Assembly: GCA_020199775.1 (NCBI GenBank)
Contig: JAIVJZ010000008.1
Coordinates: 29,343-93,342, forward strand
Reading direction: 5' to 3'
Length of the DNA stretch: 64,000 nucleotides
Source: Acidobacteriota bacterium
GTDB lineage: Bacteria > Acidobacteriota > Blastocatellia > Pyrinomonadales > Pyrinomonadaceae
Both the position numbers and the translations under genes were made by a program. Positions within the stretch are counted from its first letter, which is position 1. Every line of letters starts with the position of its first letter. Under the pieces are notes generated by a model. That model was not told the origin of the DNA. It saw nothing but the letters and a program-made list of their open reading frames with translations, and ran no database searches. Shown in pieces: positions 9,038 through 18,331 of the stretch.

Positions 9038-9994
9038 ATGAAGCGAACAATTCTAATTACCGGCGGAACCGGCTTTCTGGGCAAGTGGCTCGGGAGAGCC
9101 CTGAAGGATCAGTATGAGGTCGTCCTCACGGGGCGTAACAATAAACACAACATGGACGCCCAACAGTTTACCGGCTGCGCGGTGCTCCCCATGGACGTTT
9201 CGAATATCGAGTCGGTGCGCGACGTTTTCTCCGAGGCGCGTCCCGAGGTGGTGGTTCACGCGGCGGCGACGAAATACGTCGATCTCTCGGAGCGGCAGCC
9301 GATGGAATGTCTCGACGTCAACGTGCTCGGCTCGCAGAACGTCGCCCGCGTCGCCGTGGAACGGGGGACGAGCGTCGTCATCGGCATGTCGACGGATAAG
9401 GCAGCCCCCCCGGTGGGCAACACCTACGGCCTCACCAAGGCGTTAATGGAACGTCTTTTCTGCGCGATGAACGGGAAGACAGAGACGCGCTTCGCCTGCG
9501 TCAGGCATGGTAACATCGCCTGGTCTACCGGCTCCGTCTTCCCGATCTGGAAACGCATGCACGACTCGACGGGCGTCATCGGCAGTACCGGCCCGGACAT
9601 GACGAGATACTTTTCCACCGTCGACGAGGCCGTCGAACTCGTCGTCGCGGCCATAGACAACATCGGGGAGATGCAGGGCAAGGTGTTGTCGCGGGCGATG
9701 AAAGCGGCGCGCATCCGCGACATCCTCGAAGTGTGGATCGCGCACAAAGGGGGGAGTTGGAAGCAGATCGAGGGTCGCCCCGGCGAGCGGCCGCACGAGT
9801 ACCTGCTAGGGGAGCCTGAGCTGCCTTACACCTCGGAGACCAATCTCGCCGGGGTCAAGCACTACGTCATCAACTTCAACCAGCCGTCACCACAACACCC
9901 GTCCGCGGCGTTTTGCTCTGCGGACGCAGAACGCCTCTCGGAGCAGGAGTTGCTGGACATGATCAATAATCCTCCCCCGGAGAACATCAGATAA
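9038..9994 (+). CDS. Nucleotide-sugar 4,6-dehydratase-like SDR (CapD/PseB group)
   Basis: 318 residues. It has the N-terminal TGGTGFLG cofactor motif, then HAAATKYVDLSE, MSTDKAAPPVGNTYGLTKALMER and RHGNIAWSTGSV. STDKA plus the Y-x3-K of YGLTK are hallmarks of UDP-GlcNAc 4,6-dehydratases and inverting 4,6-dehydratase/5-epimerases. Soluble: no membrane domain, unlike full CapD. It would make a 4-keto-6-deoxy sugar. Its stop overlaps the next gene's ATG by one base, so the two are translated together. AGGAA lies ahead of the start. Confidence 0.85.
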   Translation: MKRTILITGGTGFLGKWLGRALKDQYEVVLTGRNNKHNMDAQQFTGCAVLPMDVSNIESVRDVFSEARPEVVVHAAATKYVDLSERQPMECLDVNVLGSQNVARVAVERGTSVVIGMSTDKAAPPVGNTYGLTKALMERLFCAMNGKTETRFACVRHGNIAWSTGSVFPIWKRMHDSTGVIGSTGPDMTRYFSTVDEAVELVVAAIDNIGEMQGKVLSRAMKAARIRDILEVWIAHKGGSWKQIEGRPGERPHEYLLGEPELPYTSETNLAGVKHYVINFNQPSPQHPSAAFCSADAERLSEQELLDMINNPPPENIR

Positions 9995-10668
9995 TGCCGT
10001 CGATCCAACACGCCGTCATCATGGCCGCCGGGAGGGGGCTGCGCATGATGCCGCTGACCGACACCATCCCGAAGCCGATGGCTCCCTATAACGGCTCGAC
10101 CTTGATCGCGCGCGGCATCTCGCGGCTCGCCGACCGGATAAGTCACATTCACGTGACGGTCGGCTATAAAGGGGCGATGCTCGCGCAACACGTCATCGAG
10201 CACGGGGCGTGCTCCGTCTTCAACACCGACGGCCAGAGTAATTGCTGGTGGATTTACCACACGCTCCTGAGTTCGCTCGACGAGCCGGTGTATGTGCTGA
10301 CGTGCGATAATGTGGTCGATCTGGATTTTCAATTACTGGAAGAAAATTATCACGCTCTGAACGAGCCGGCCTGTATGTTGGTGCCGGTGCGCCCGATCCC
10401 CGGCCTCGAAGGCGATTACGTCTTTCACGAAAACCACGTGGTGACGGAGCTCAGCCGCTTGAAGAAGGCCGAAATCTATTGTTCCGGGATACAGATTCTC
10501 AATCCGCGCCGTCTCAACATGATCACGCGCGATGCAGAGAATTTTTATGACGTTTGGCAGCAGCTTATCGTCAGGAAGCAGTTAATGCTCTCGTCCGTGT
10601 ATCCGAAGAGATGGTACGCCGTGGACACGGTTGAGCAATTGCAGAGCCTCAACCAGTCGCCGATTTGA
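9994..10668 (+). CDS. Sugar-1-phosphate / choline-phosphate-type nucleotidyltransferase
   Basis: 224 residues. The N-terminal MAAGRGLRMMPLTDTIPKPM is the G-x-G-x-R...P-K-P nucleotide-binding motif of the NTP_transferase fold. LTCDNVVDLD matches the metal-binding aspartate region. The short length and the SNCWWIYHTLLSS segment resemble LicC/phosphocholine cytidylyltransferases rather than RmlA, but the sequence alone does not settle sugar versus alcohol phosphate. It couples with the upstream dehydratase through a one-base overlap. Confidence 0.82.
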   Translation: MPSIQHAVIMAAGRGLRMMPLTDTIPKPMAPYNGSTLIARGISRLADRISHIHVTVGYKGAMLAQHVIEHGACSVFNTDGQSNCWWIYHTLLSSLDEPVYVLTCDNVVDLDFQLLEENYHALNEPACMLVPVRPIPGLEGDYVFHENHVVTELSRLKKAEIYCSGIQILNPRRLNMITRDAENFYDVWQQLIVRKQLMLSSVYPKRWYAVDTVEQLQSLNQSPI

Positions 10669-10719
10669 AGGGGGCGGCCCGTCGCGCTTCAAGACTTGGC
10701 GGCGCGACCAAACCGGAGT

Positions 10720-11673
10720 ATGAAAGTGGGAGCAGGGTTGGCTAATTCAAGAGACTATCCGCGGGTGTCGGTAGTGATCCCGGTCTACAACGGGAGCGCG
10801 ACAATCGGCGGGACAATCGAGTGCCTTTTAAAGCAGACCCTCGCCCCGCGCGAGATCATCGTGGTTGATGACGGCTCGACCGATGATACGGTGGAGGTTC
10901 TGCAAAGATTCGGCGACCGGCTGAACATCATGCGCCAGCCTAACGGCGGGCCGTCCTCGGCGCGCAACCGCGGCCTCCGCGAGGCGACGGGCGAGTTCGT
11001 CGCCCTGACCGACAGCGACTGCCTGCCTGAACCGAAATGGCTCAGCAGTTTGATTGAGAGCTTCGACAGCCCGCGCGTCGCCGGAGTGGGGGGCACTATC
11101 AAGGGTGTGGATGAAAATCTGATCAGCGTCTACGTGGATGCGATTCAGTTGCTAGACCCCGGCAGGGATGCCCAGGGAGAAGTGCAGTATCTGGTGACAG
11201 CCAACGCCTGCTTCCGCCGCGACGCAGTCATCGCGGCGGGGCTGTTCGATGAGCGCTTCCGCAAGCCTGGCGCGGAGGACACAGAGCTGGGCCGCAGGTT
11301 GCACGACCTCGGTTACCAACTGAAGGCCGCCCCCACCGCCGTAGTGCTGCATCATCACAAACAGACGCTTAAAATATTTTTGAAGACAATCTGCAATTAC
11401 GGTGAAGGGGCATACCTTCTGGGCACAATCAGACCCGAATACAAGTGGAAGGGCGACATTCGTAAGGGTCTCATCGCGAGCGTGCTCGGCGCACATTTGT
11501 TGAGAGGCAAGAGTCGAAAACCCGGCACGAAACCGGGCTGGTCGAAGTATGTTGCCTTTTCCGCGTTGGATTATCTCATGAGCATCGCCTTCAGTTGGGG
11601 CTACCTGAGAGGGCAGCGGAAGGCGCGCAAGAGCTGTCCCGCACGGCGGGTTGGAATAATCAATGGCAGGTGA
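10720..11673 (+). CDS. GT2-family glycosyltransferase
   Basis: GT-A fold: PRVSVVIPVYNGSATIGGTI, then VDDGSTDDTVEVL, GGPSSARNRG and the metal-binding TDSDCLP, with AEDTELGRRL further on. This is a classical inverting GT2 enzyme. The start is ambiguous: an in-frame TTG lies at 10696, ATG at 10720 has a GGAG only one base away, and TTG 10738 has a better-spaced GGGAG; the catalytic domain begins after all of them. The last ~60 residues contain a possible short hydrophobic stretch (YLMSIAFSWGYL). Confidence 0.9.
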   Translation: MKVGAGLANSRDYPRVSVVIPVYNGSATIGGTIECLLKQTLAPREIIVVDDGSTDDTVEVLQRFGDRLNIMRQPNGGPSSARNRGLREATGEFVALTDSDCLPEPKWLSSLIESFDSPRVAGVGGTIKGVDENLISVYVDAIQLLDPGRDAQGEVQYLVTANACFRRDAVIAAGLFDERFRKPGAEDTELGRRLHDLGYQLKAAPTAVVLHHHKQTLKIFLKTICNYGEGAYLLGTIRPEYKWKGDIRKGLIASVLGAHLLRGKSRKPGTKPGWSKYVAFSALDYLMSIAFSWGYLRGQRKARKSCPARRVGIINGR

Positions 11674-11683
11674 CTAAATCGAG

Positions 11684-12487
11684 ATGAACCCCGTTCTTCA
11701 GCGAATCCTTGAGAGCAAAACCGTGCGGACGGAGAGCGGCGAGAGCGTCCCGTTGAGCAGCTTCATATCGCCGGACGAAGGCCGGTTTTTGCAGATGCTC
11801 ATCGCGGACGTGAAGCCGAAGGTCAGTCTTGAGATCGGGCTTGCCTTCGGCGTCTCCGCCCTCTTCCTTTGTGAAGCCCTGCAAAGCGTCGGGGCGGAGC
11901 GGCACATCGTCATAGACCCGAACCAGTACGGCGTCAGCGACGGCGAGTCAACCGACAAGGGCTGGCAGGGCATCGGGATCAAGAATCTGGAAGAGGCCGG
12001 TTACAAGTCTTTGATTGACTTTCGCAACGCCCCGTCTCACTTCGCGCTGCCCGACCTGCTGCGCGAGGGAACGCAGCTCGACTTCGCGTTCATTGATGGC
12101 TGGCACACGTTCGATTATGTGATGCTCGACTTCTTCTATATTGACTTGATGCTGCGCGTCGGGGGTGTCGTCGTCTTCGACGACGTGAACTACTACCACT
12201 ACCCGAGCGTCAGGAAACTCTGCCGTTACGTCATCACCAACCGCGCCTACACGGTCGTCGGCGGAGATCCTACGACGCTCAACGCCAAAGGCAAGGCCAT
12301 GCACGTCGCCGCCACGACCTACAAGTTCCTCAAACGCGGGCGGCTCCCGAAGCTGGCCGAGCCTTACGCAAATCTGGGGATGCCCGGACTGAACAGCAAC
12401 TACCTCGCGCTGAGGAAGGATAAGCACGACGTGCTCGGTGACGGGACGCGCGGCACGCGGCGCTGGGACTTTCATCGTGATTTCTAA
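11684..12487 (+). CDS. Class I SAM-dependent methyltransferase (Methyltransf_24-like)
   Basis: 267 residues. VSLEIGLAFGVSALFL is motif I, VIDPNQ the acidic end of beta-2, and LDFAFIDGWHTFDYVMLDFF is the I-D-G-x-H-x-Y signature of Methyltransf_24 enzymes, followed by GGVVVFDDVNY. These proteins often O-methylate sugars or small molecules in glycan and natural-product clusters. It starts 10 bp after the preceding GT2. The methylated position is unknown. Confidence 0.87.
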   Translation: MNPVLQRILESKTVRTESGESVPLSSFISPDEGRFLQMLIADVKPKVSLEIGLAFGVSALFLCEALQSVGAERHIVIDPNQYGVSDGESTDKGWQGIGIKNLEEAGYKSLIDFRNAPSHFALPDLLREGTQLDFAFIDGWHTFDYVMLDFFYIDLMLRVGGVVVFDDVNYYHYPSVRKLCRYVITNRAYTVVGGDPTTLNAKGKAMHVAATTYKFLKRGRLPKLAEPYANLGMPGLNSNYLALRKDKHDVLGDGTRGTRRWDFHRDF

Positions 12488-12649
12488 GTGGATTCGCATG
12501 AACGTATTCACGCCGGAGAACCGTGTTGGCCGCGCCGGCTCGATTCCTTAAGCCCGTCGGCCCTGCTTCGGACTTTTTCCTTCGATGAGGAGAACGTTGA
12601 AGAGTCTGAAGAAGCGCTCGCCGGGAATCGCTGGTTTATAGTGTGAGTT

Positions 12650-13606
12650 ATGTCCAGTCCCGATATCAGCGTTATCATCCCGACGTTTAACCGCGCCGAG
12701 TACGTGGCGCAGAGCGTCGAAAGCGTCTTCGCGCAGACGTTCACCGATCACGAAGTGATCGTCGTGGACGACGGCTCGACGGACGACACGCGGGCGACGC
12801 TCGAACGTTTCGCGCACGCGCCGAAGTTCCGCTACTTCCATCAGGCGAACGCCGGGCGTTCGAGGGCGCGCAACACAGGGATCGCGCAAGCGAAGGGGGA
12901 ATTTTTACTCTTCCTCGATTCGGACGACCTGTTGCTCCCGGATGCCTTGAAGGTATTACACGAGGCGGCACGGGGCGATTCTTCGCTCGGCATGATCATG
13001 GGCTCGTGTCAGGTGGTTGACGAGAACATGAGAGAGCTTCACGTGTTAAAACAGCGGGTCGCGGCGCGGGATGGCGGGTCGGCTTACGCGTCGATGATCA
13101 GGGAGCGTTTCTGTTTGGTTCCGGGAACATACCTCGTGAGGCAAACCTGCCTCCGGCAAGTCGGGCTATTCGACCCGGCGACCGAACCGTGCGAAGATTA
13201 TGATTTGTGTTTGCGGCTGGCGCTCGGCTGCCGCTTGGCATCCGTGGATGCGTCGACCGTGCGGTATCGCCTTCACGGCGGCAACACTCCGACGGCGAGG
13301 ATTTATCGCGGCGGGATTCGGGTGGCGCGGAAGCACTTAGAGATGATCGCGACTTCCGGCGATTTTGCGCCGGCCCTGCGCAAGGAGAGTCACGCCAACT
13401 GGTTGCTGCGCATCGCGGACAATCATTACGGCATGGGGGAGAATTCACAGGCGCTCAGGCACTACCTGCACGCGTTCGCCGTCGCGCCCGTCAAACTCTT
13501 GAGCCCGGACATGCACAGGCGAATTTTAGCCAGCCTGTGGCCGGTCTCGGTGCGGGAGAAACTCAAGGCGGCATTTCATCTGCGGGGCCGTTCGAGTAAT
13601 GTCTAA
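12650..13606 (+). CDS. GT2-family glycosyltransferase
   Basis: 318 residues. SVIIPTFNRAEYVAQSVESV, VDDGSTDDTRATL, NAGRSRARNTG and the D-x-D-like FLDSDDLLLP show an inverting GT-A enzyme. EPCEDYDLCLRLALG is the acid/base region. The C-terminal ~90 residues (HANWLLRIADNHYGMGENSQALRHYL) look TPR-like helical, common in GT2 proteins of EPS clusters. The 162 bp before it contain no convincing gene. Confidence 0.92.
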   Translation: MSSPDISVIIPTFNRAEYVAQSVESVFAQTFTDHEVIVVDDGSTDDTRATLERFAHAPKFRYFHQANAGRSRARNTGIAQAKGEFLLFLDSDDLLLPDALKVLHEAARGDSSLGMIMGSCQVVDENMRELHVLKQRVAARDGGSAYASMIRERFCLVPGTYLVRQTCLRQVGLFDPATEPCEDYDLCLRLALGCRLASVDASTVRYRLHGGNTPTARIYRGGIRVARKHLEMIATSGDFAPALRKESHANWLLRIADNHYGMGENSQALRHYLHAFAVAPVKLLSPDMHRRILASLWPVSVREKLKAAFHLRGRSSNV

Positions 13607-13670
13607 GGGGCCTACTGGCGGGCGGCCTGATGCCGCCGGGCGCGGCGTCTGAGGAAAATGTGCTTCGATA

Positions 13671-14498
13671 ATGAATGAAGTCTCACAGAGGTTAGCAAAA
13701 TTGGGGCGCATCCCGGAGCGTTGCCGGCGCGATGCGTGGCTGGTGGAGAAACTGGCAAATTGGCGCGAGGCGTTGGCGGCCGAGTGGCGGCGCAGGCCGC
13801 TGCGCCATATCAGGATGCGCAACGGCATCATGCTCGACGGCCCCGAGACAATTGATTTGGCCTTCCTTTTTCAGGAGACGTGGCTGCGGGAAATTTACAG
13901 TCCTCCGGGCTACGAGATCGAACGCGGCGACACCGTCATCGACATCGGAGCCAACATCGGCGTCTTCTCGACCTACGCGGCGACGCGCGCGCCCGACGTG
14001 ACGGTTCATTCCTACGAGCCATTCCCGGAGAACGTTAAGTGGCTACGGCAAAACATCAGCGCCAGCGGCTTAACCAACGTGCGCGTCGAGCAGAAGGCGG
14101 TCTGTGACGAGACCGGGGTGCGGCAGTTACAGATTAATCCCGAAGACTGGATCATGCACTCGCTGTTTGAACGGGACGCGGGGGCGCAGCCGGGCATCCC
14201 CGTCGAGTGCATCAGCTTCGACGACGTGATGAACACGGATGGTATCGAGCAGTGCGATCTGCTGAAACTTGATTGCGAGGGCAGCGAGTACGAAATTCTG
14301 CAAGGGTGTGCGCCCGAAACGCTGGACCGCGTGCGGCGCATCGTCGGCGAGTATCACGAGGGGCAGCACATCAACGGCACGGGCAAAGAACTGTGCCGCT
14401 TTCTCGAATCGAGATCGTTCCGCATAGAGCGCTTCGAGTCGCACGGCCATGACTGCGGCGTGATCTGTGCCGTCAATACATCTGTTGTAAGAGCATGA
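13671..14498 (+). CDS. FkbM-family methyltransferase
   Basis: 275 residues. VIDIGANIGVFSTYAA is the FkbM motif I, VHSYEPFPENVKWLRQNI the next strand and helix, and LLKLDCEGSEYEILQG the family-specific acidic motif before the C-terminal strand. FkbM enzymes O-methylate sugar hydroxyls in polysaccharides and macrolides. It follows a GT2 by 64 bp. A second FkbM gene is present near 59.4 kb, so two distinct sugar positions may be methylated. Confidence 0.92.
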   Translation: MNEVSQRLAKLGRIPERCRRDAWLVEKLANWREALAAEWRRRPLRHIRMRNGIMLDGPETIDLAFLFQETWLREIYSPPGYEIERGDTVIDIGANIGVFSTYAATRAPDVTVHSYEPFPENVKWLRQNISASGLTNVRVEQKAVCDETGVRQLQINPEDWIMHSLFERDAGAQPGIPVECISFDDVMNTDGIEQCDLLKLDCEGSEYEILQGCAPETLDRVRRIVGEYHEGQHINGTGKELCRFLESRSFRIERFESHGHDCGVICAVNTSVVRA

Positions 14499-14904
14499 TG
14501 AATGGGGGACGGTGTGCTTCCCGGTTCATTACCATCTATTCGCCGCAATCAATCGATCTCAAAGCGACAACGGTGATATCAACCGCTACGATTCCGCCCG
14601 GCTTTCCGACTTTTGCCACATGTGATTTAAATTCCCCCCGACAGTTCGGAATACAATTCATGAAAATCATAGCGGTTTGCCATTGAGTGCGATGAAGGAA
14701 TCATTGGAGGGGCAGGGACAAGCCCGGCCCCTACCATAATCACAGACGAGTCGCATCCATTTGCAAACTGCTGTAGTGTTCCCCGAGGCGGGGAATTTGG
14801 TTCTCGGGGCAAGAGTGTCTTACCCACACGCAGTGCCGGCAACTCATTTTTAAAATGCCTGCGGCCACTTTGTTCTCCGGTTCGGTCTGTTTTAAGGTAG
14901 CGGT
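14499..14904. other. 406-bp intergenic region without a convincing gene
   Basis: No reading frame with recognisable protein character is seen; a 63-codon frame at 14495-14686 has no family resemblance. The right half (14709-14836) carries repeat-like sequence described separately. The GT2 that follows has no obvious Shine-Dalgarno sequence, so a promoter may lie in this gap, but no clear -35/-10 pair can be named. Confidence 0.5.
14709..14836. repeat. Candidate dispersed intergenic repeats (GC-rich imperfect palindrome plus hairpin segment)
   Basis: 14709-14735 is an imperfect GC-rich palindrome beginning GGGGCAGGGACAAGCCC and ending GGCCCCTACC; antisense translation gives GAGLVPA, a peptide string I recall from spurious ORFs over bacterial intergenic repeats. 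14779-14795 is a perfect hairpin TTCCCC-gaggc-GGGGAA. 14805-14836 reads antisense as VWVRHSCP, also reminiscent of such repeats. The identification as dispersed repeats is inference; only one copy of each is visible here. Confidence 0.4.
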
Positions 14905-15921
14905 ATGAGCAGCGTTAAGGTGCGGCCGGCGTCGTTGGATCGAATCAGCGTGATCGTCCCGGTCAAGAACGAAGAGGCCAGCATCGCCCAACTCCTGCGA
15001 GGGGTGTTAGGGCAAACTCACCGGCCGGCGGAAATCGTCATCACTGACGGAGGCTCCGACGACCGCACGAAAGAGATCATTCGAGAGCATCAGGCTTCAT
15101 GCCCGATCCCCATTGTGCTGATCGAAACCGACCACGCGCTGCCCGGGCGGGGAAGAAATCTGGCGATTGCGCGAGCCACGCACGAGTGGATCGCGAGCAT
15201 TGACGGCGGCATTCACCCGCGACCCGATTGGCTTGAGCATCTGGTCGCGACGGCGCGTCGCGAACCTCGGGCGGAAATTATTTACGGCGCGGCCGAGCCG
15301 CTGACGGACACTTATTTCACGGAGTGCGCGGCGATCAGTTATGTGCCGGGCGGCCGCTTGACACAATTCATCGCCTCCTGCCTCCTGCGCCGCTCGGCGT
15401 GGGCGGCAGCCGGCGGGTTTCGCGAAGACCTGCGTTCGGGTGAAGACCTGCTCTTTTTTCGCAGCCTGAAAGCGGCGGGTGTCAAAGCCGCAAACTGCGA
15501 CGACGCGCTCGTGGTTTGGGAGTTGCGCCCCACACTCGCGCGCACGTTCCGGCGCTTTAGCCTCTACTCGCGCCATAACATGAGAGCCGGGCTTGGCCGT
15601 GAATGGCAATTCAACGTGACCCGCCTCTACCTGATCATTTTAGTTCTGCTTGTGGGCGGATTCTTTGTCCGGCCGCTGTTGCTGCTGCCGCCCGCGATCT
15701 TGTTGCTCAGGGCGGGGAAGCGAATTTGGGGCTACTACCGCGTCCGGGCTCCTGAACGGCTGTGGCCGGAGTTGCTCAACCCGCGCCGGGCGCTAACGGT
15801 TGCGTGGATCAGTGTGGTAATTGATACGGCGACCTTGTACGGGCTCTGGCAATGGTTGCTGCATGATCGCGCCCGCCCGGTCAACGAGCTGCGCCCGAGC
15901 GGAAACAGCCCGCTCGACTGA
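14905..15921 (+). CDS. Membrane-associated GT2-family glycosyltransferase
   Basis: 338 residues. RISVIVPVKNEEASIAQLL, TDGGSDDRTKEII and GRGRNLAIARA define the GT-A domain; SIDGGIHPRPDW stands where the D-x-D normally is, so metal binding may rely on a single acid. SGEDLLFFRSLKAAG is the later catalytic region. A hydrophobic hairpin at about residues 235-270 (LYLIILVLLVGGFFVRPLLLLPPAILLL) and another near 295-315 anchor it to the inner membrane. Likely acts on a lipid-linked acceptor. Confidence 0.88.
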   Translation: MSSVKVRPASLDRISVIVPVKNEEASIAQLLRGVLGQTHRPAEIVITDGGSDDRTKEIIREHQASCPIPIVLIETDHALPGRGRNLAIARATHEWIASIDGGIHPRPDWLEHLVATARREPRAEIIYGAAEPLTDTYFTECAAISYVPGGRLTQFIASCLLRRSAWAAAGGFREDLRSGEDLLFFRSLKAAGVKAANCDDALVVWELRPTLARTFRRFSLYSRHNMRAGLGREWQFNVTRLYLIILVLLVGGFFVRPLLLLPPAILLLRAGKRIWGYYRVRAPERLWPELLNPRRALTVAWISVVIDTATLYGLWQWLLHDRARPVNELRPSGNSPLD

Positions 15922-16027
15922 GGCTAGGGAGAGACGGCGTAAATGCTTCTCAAACGCCCGACAATATATCGTTAAGACGGAAAAGACGGGCGCAACTTTA
16001 ATCTCGGCTGAGCAAGGGCGGAATCCA

Positions 16028-17290
16028 TTGTCCAAAGAAAGTTCAATTACACAGCAGTCTCCCCTGCCGCTTCGCACTCTCTACCTTTGCTATTTCGGGC
16101 TGCGAGAACCTTTAGTGCAGACGCAGGTCTTGCCCTACCTGCGCCAACTGTCCAAAGCCGGAATACGCGTCCATCTACTAACCTTCGAGCCCCGGTTGCA
16201 TAGCGCCTGGTCGGAGGAAGAATTAGCCGGACAGCGGGCGCACCTGTCGGCCGACGGTATTCAGTGGTTCTGCCTGCCTTACCACAAATGGCCGTCGCTG
16301 CCCGCGACGCTTTACGATATTTTGGCGGGCGCGTGGAAGACATTTCGCCTGGCGCGGTCGGAACATCTCGACGTGATTCACGGCCGCGGCCCGTTGCCCA
16401 CCTTAATGGGCATGCTCAGCCGGCGTTGGACTCGATGCCAGTTGATTTTCGATGTGCGTGGCTTGATTGCCGAGGAGTATGTTGACGCCGGCGTGTGGTC
16501 GCCGGGCTCAACTCAGTTTCGCGCTTTCAAGTGGGTCGAGCGGTTGAGCCTGCGCGAGGCGTCTCAAGTGGTGGTGCTGACCGAGCGGATGCGTGATTGG
16601 TTGGTCGCGAATCGCCTCAAGAGTGCGGAACAGATCGAGGTGATCCCGTGTTGCGTCGACCTCTCACGATTCAATAAAGCGCCGGAGCAGAGCGCGGGGG
16701 GCGGGCGCTTTGAGGTGATATACGCGGGTTCCGTGACGGGTCTCTATCTGTTGCGGGAGATGGCGCAGTTTTTCCTCGCCGTCCGGGCGCGACGACCCGA
16801 CGCGTTCCTGCGTATCCTGACCGGAGCCCCGCCCGCTGAGGTTGCGTCGCGGCTCCGGCAGGCGGGATTGAGCCCGGATGACTTCTGGGTGGACAAAGTC
16901 TCGCCGGCGGAAGTCCCTGTGTATTTGCGGCGCGCCCGCCTGGGACTCTCTTTCCGCAAGGCTACTTTTGCGCAGATTGCTTCCTCGCCGACGAAAATAG
17001 CGGAGTATCTGGCAGCGGGCGTGCCCGTGGTCTGCAACGCCGACATCGGCGATGTCGATGCACTGCTGGCGCGCGAGCGTGTAGGCGTGGTGCTCAAGAC
17101 CTTTGATGAAACCTCATACGCGGCGGCGGCCGAGGAGGCGTTGCGGCTCGTCGGCGAACCGGAGGTGCGGTCTCGTTGCGTTGCCGCGGCGCAGCGAAAC
17201 TTCGATCTGGCATCCGTGGGCGGGGCGCGCTATTACAATGTCTATCGCCGCCTCAGTGAAGCGCGCGCGGGGCAGTCGACGGCGGCTTAG
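16028..17290 (+). CDS. GT4-family glycosyltransferase
   Basis: About 420 residues from a TTG at 16028, chosen because the protein begins to look real at LRTLYLCYFGLREPLVQTQV; the frame is open further upstream, overlapping the previous gene, but that part has no protein character. LDVIHGRGPLPTLMG and FDVRGLIAEEYVDAG belong to the acceptor domain, VEVIPCCVDLSRF to the linker, and SSPTKIAEYLAAGVPVVCN is the donor-side signature. GRFEVIYAGSVTG marks the start of the C-terminal domain. Confidence 0.88.
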   Translation: MSKESSITQQSPLPLRTLYLCYFGLREPLVQTQVLPYLRQLSKAGIRVHLLTFEPRLHSAWSEEELAGQRAHLSADGIQWFCLPYHKWPSLPATLYDILAGAWKTFRLARSEHLDVIHGRGPLPTLMGMLSRRWTRCQLIFDVRGLIAEEYVDAGVWSPGSTQFRAFKWVERLSLREASQVVVLTERMRDWLVANRLKSAEQIEVIPCCVDLSRFNKAPEQSAGGGRFEVIYAGSVTGLYLLREMAQFFLAVRARRPDAFLRILTGAPPAEVASRLRQAGLSPDDFWVDKVSPAEVPVYLRRARLGLSFRKATFAQIASSPTKIAEYLAAGVPVVCNADIGDVDALLARERVGVVLKTFDETSYAAAAEEALRLVGEPEVRSRCVAAAQRNFDLASVGGARYYNVYRRLSEARAGQSTAA

Positions 17291-17386
17291 GTGTCACCCG
17301 GACAGCAGGCCGTCCGTCGGACTCTGCGCCCCGCGGTTGCTATTAATAGAAATGTCAATTTCGGTTTTTGTCCTCGTGGTGAATTC

Positions 17387-18298
17387 ATGGATGATGTTGA
17401 AAGCAAGAGCGCGGCCGGCGCGCGCCCCTGTCCGGCCTGTGAGTCTGACGTGCCCGTTCATCGTGGGTTGAAGTCCGGCTTCAACGTGATTTCTTGTTCG
17501 CGTTGCCGCACGCTCTACACGTCGCACCTGCCGGAGGCGGCGGCGGCGGAGGACTACGACAGTTATTACTGTGACCAAAACCTGTCCGTGCCCGCCTTTA
17601 TCAACGAGCGGCTCGATCAGATTATCGCGCAGCTTGCCCCTTACCGTCAGAACGGGCGACTGCTGGATGTGGGTTTTGGCGCGGGGACGTTGCTCGAAGC
17701 GGCGCGGCGCGCAGGCTGGGAGGCGCGCGGGATAGAAGTGTCGCAAAGCGCGTGCGAGCATGTGCGGGGGGCGGGTTTTGATGTCTTCTGCGGCACGCTG
17801 GCCGAGGCACAATACCCCGACGCTTATTTCGATGTGGTGACGGCCAGCGAGGTGTTGGAGCATGTGCCCGACCCGCAGCCGGTCTTGAATGAGATCGCGC
17901 GCGTGCTCAGGCCGGGCGGACTGCTCTGGGCTACGACGCCGCACGGGCGCGGCATGTCCGCACATCTGTTGAAACTGAATTGGAGCGCGGTCAGCCCGCC
18001 GGAGCATTTACAGTTATTCAGCGTCGGCGGCATCAGAAAGATGCTGGCGCGCGCCGGTTTCCGGCGGGTGCGGGTGGCGACCGAAGGCGTCAACCCTTAC
18101 GAGTTGTTGCAAGCGTGGCGCGGAACGACGCCGCAGGGTGCGGGCGGCGAGCAGAGCAACGCGCGGGTCGAGTCGTCTTATCAACTGAACGAGGCGTTAA
18201 TGGCTAGCCCGTCGCGCCGGTTGTTGAAGTCCGTTCTCAACAACTTGCTGAATCTGGGGCGCATCGGCGACTCGCTGAAGATTTGGGCGGAGAAGTAA
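17387..18298 (+). CDS. Class I SAM-dependent methyltransferase with N-terminal zinc ribbon
   Basis: 303 residues from ATG 17387; an in-frame GTG at 17291 directly abuts the previous stop but the added 32 residues look untranslated. CPACESD and CSRCRTLY form a zinc-ribbon-like pair near the N-terminus. LLDVGFGAGTLLEAARRAG is motif I, ASEVLEHVPDPQPVLNEI the post-motif region, and LRPGGLLWATTPHG motif III. Such proteins methylate glycan or lipid-linked intermediates. It converges on the leftward beta-helix gene with 33 bp between stops. Confidence 0.88.
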   Translation: MDDVESKSAAGARPCPACESDVPVHRGLKSGFNVISCSRCRTLYTSHLPEAAAAEDYDSYYCDQNLSVPAFINERLDQIIAQLAPYRQNGRLLDVGFGAGTLLEAARRAGWEARGIEVSQSACEHVRGAGFDVFCGTLAEAQYPDAYFDVVTASEVLEHVPDPQPVLNEIARVLRPGGLLWATTPHGRGMSAHLLKLNWSAVSPPEHLQLFSVGGIRKMLARAGFRRVRVATEGVNPYELLQAWRGTTPQGAGGEQSNARVESSYQLNEALMASPSRRLLKSVLNNLLNLGRIGDSLKIWAEK

Positions 18299-18331
18299 AA
18301 AACTCGGGAGCGAGGGGCGTTCCGACCCCGG

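Noticed and set aside
14495..14686. 63-codon ORF after the FkbM gene
   Set aside because: No family resemblance, overlaps the previous gene's end, and lies in a gap with repeat-like sequence.
18299..18331. Bidirectional terminator between the convergent methyltransferase and beta-helix genes
   Set aside because: Only a 4-5 bp GGGG/CCCC stem and no T-tract on either strand.
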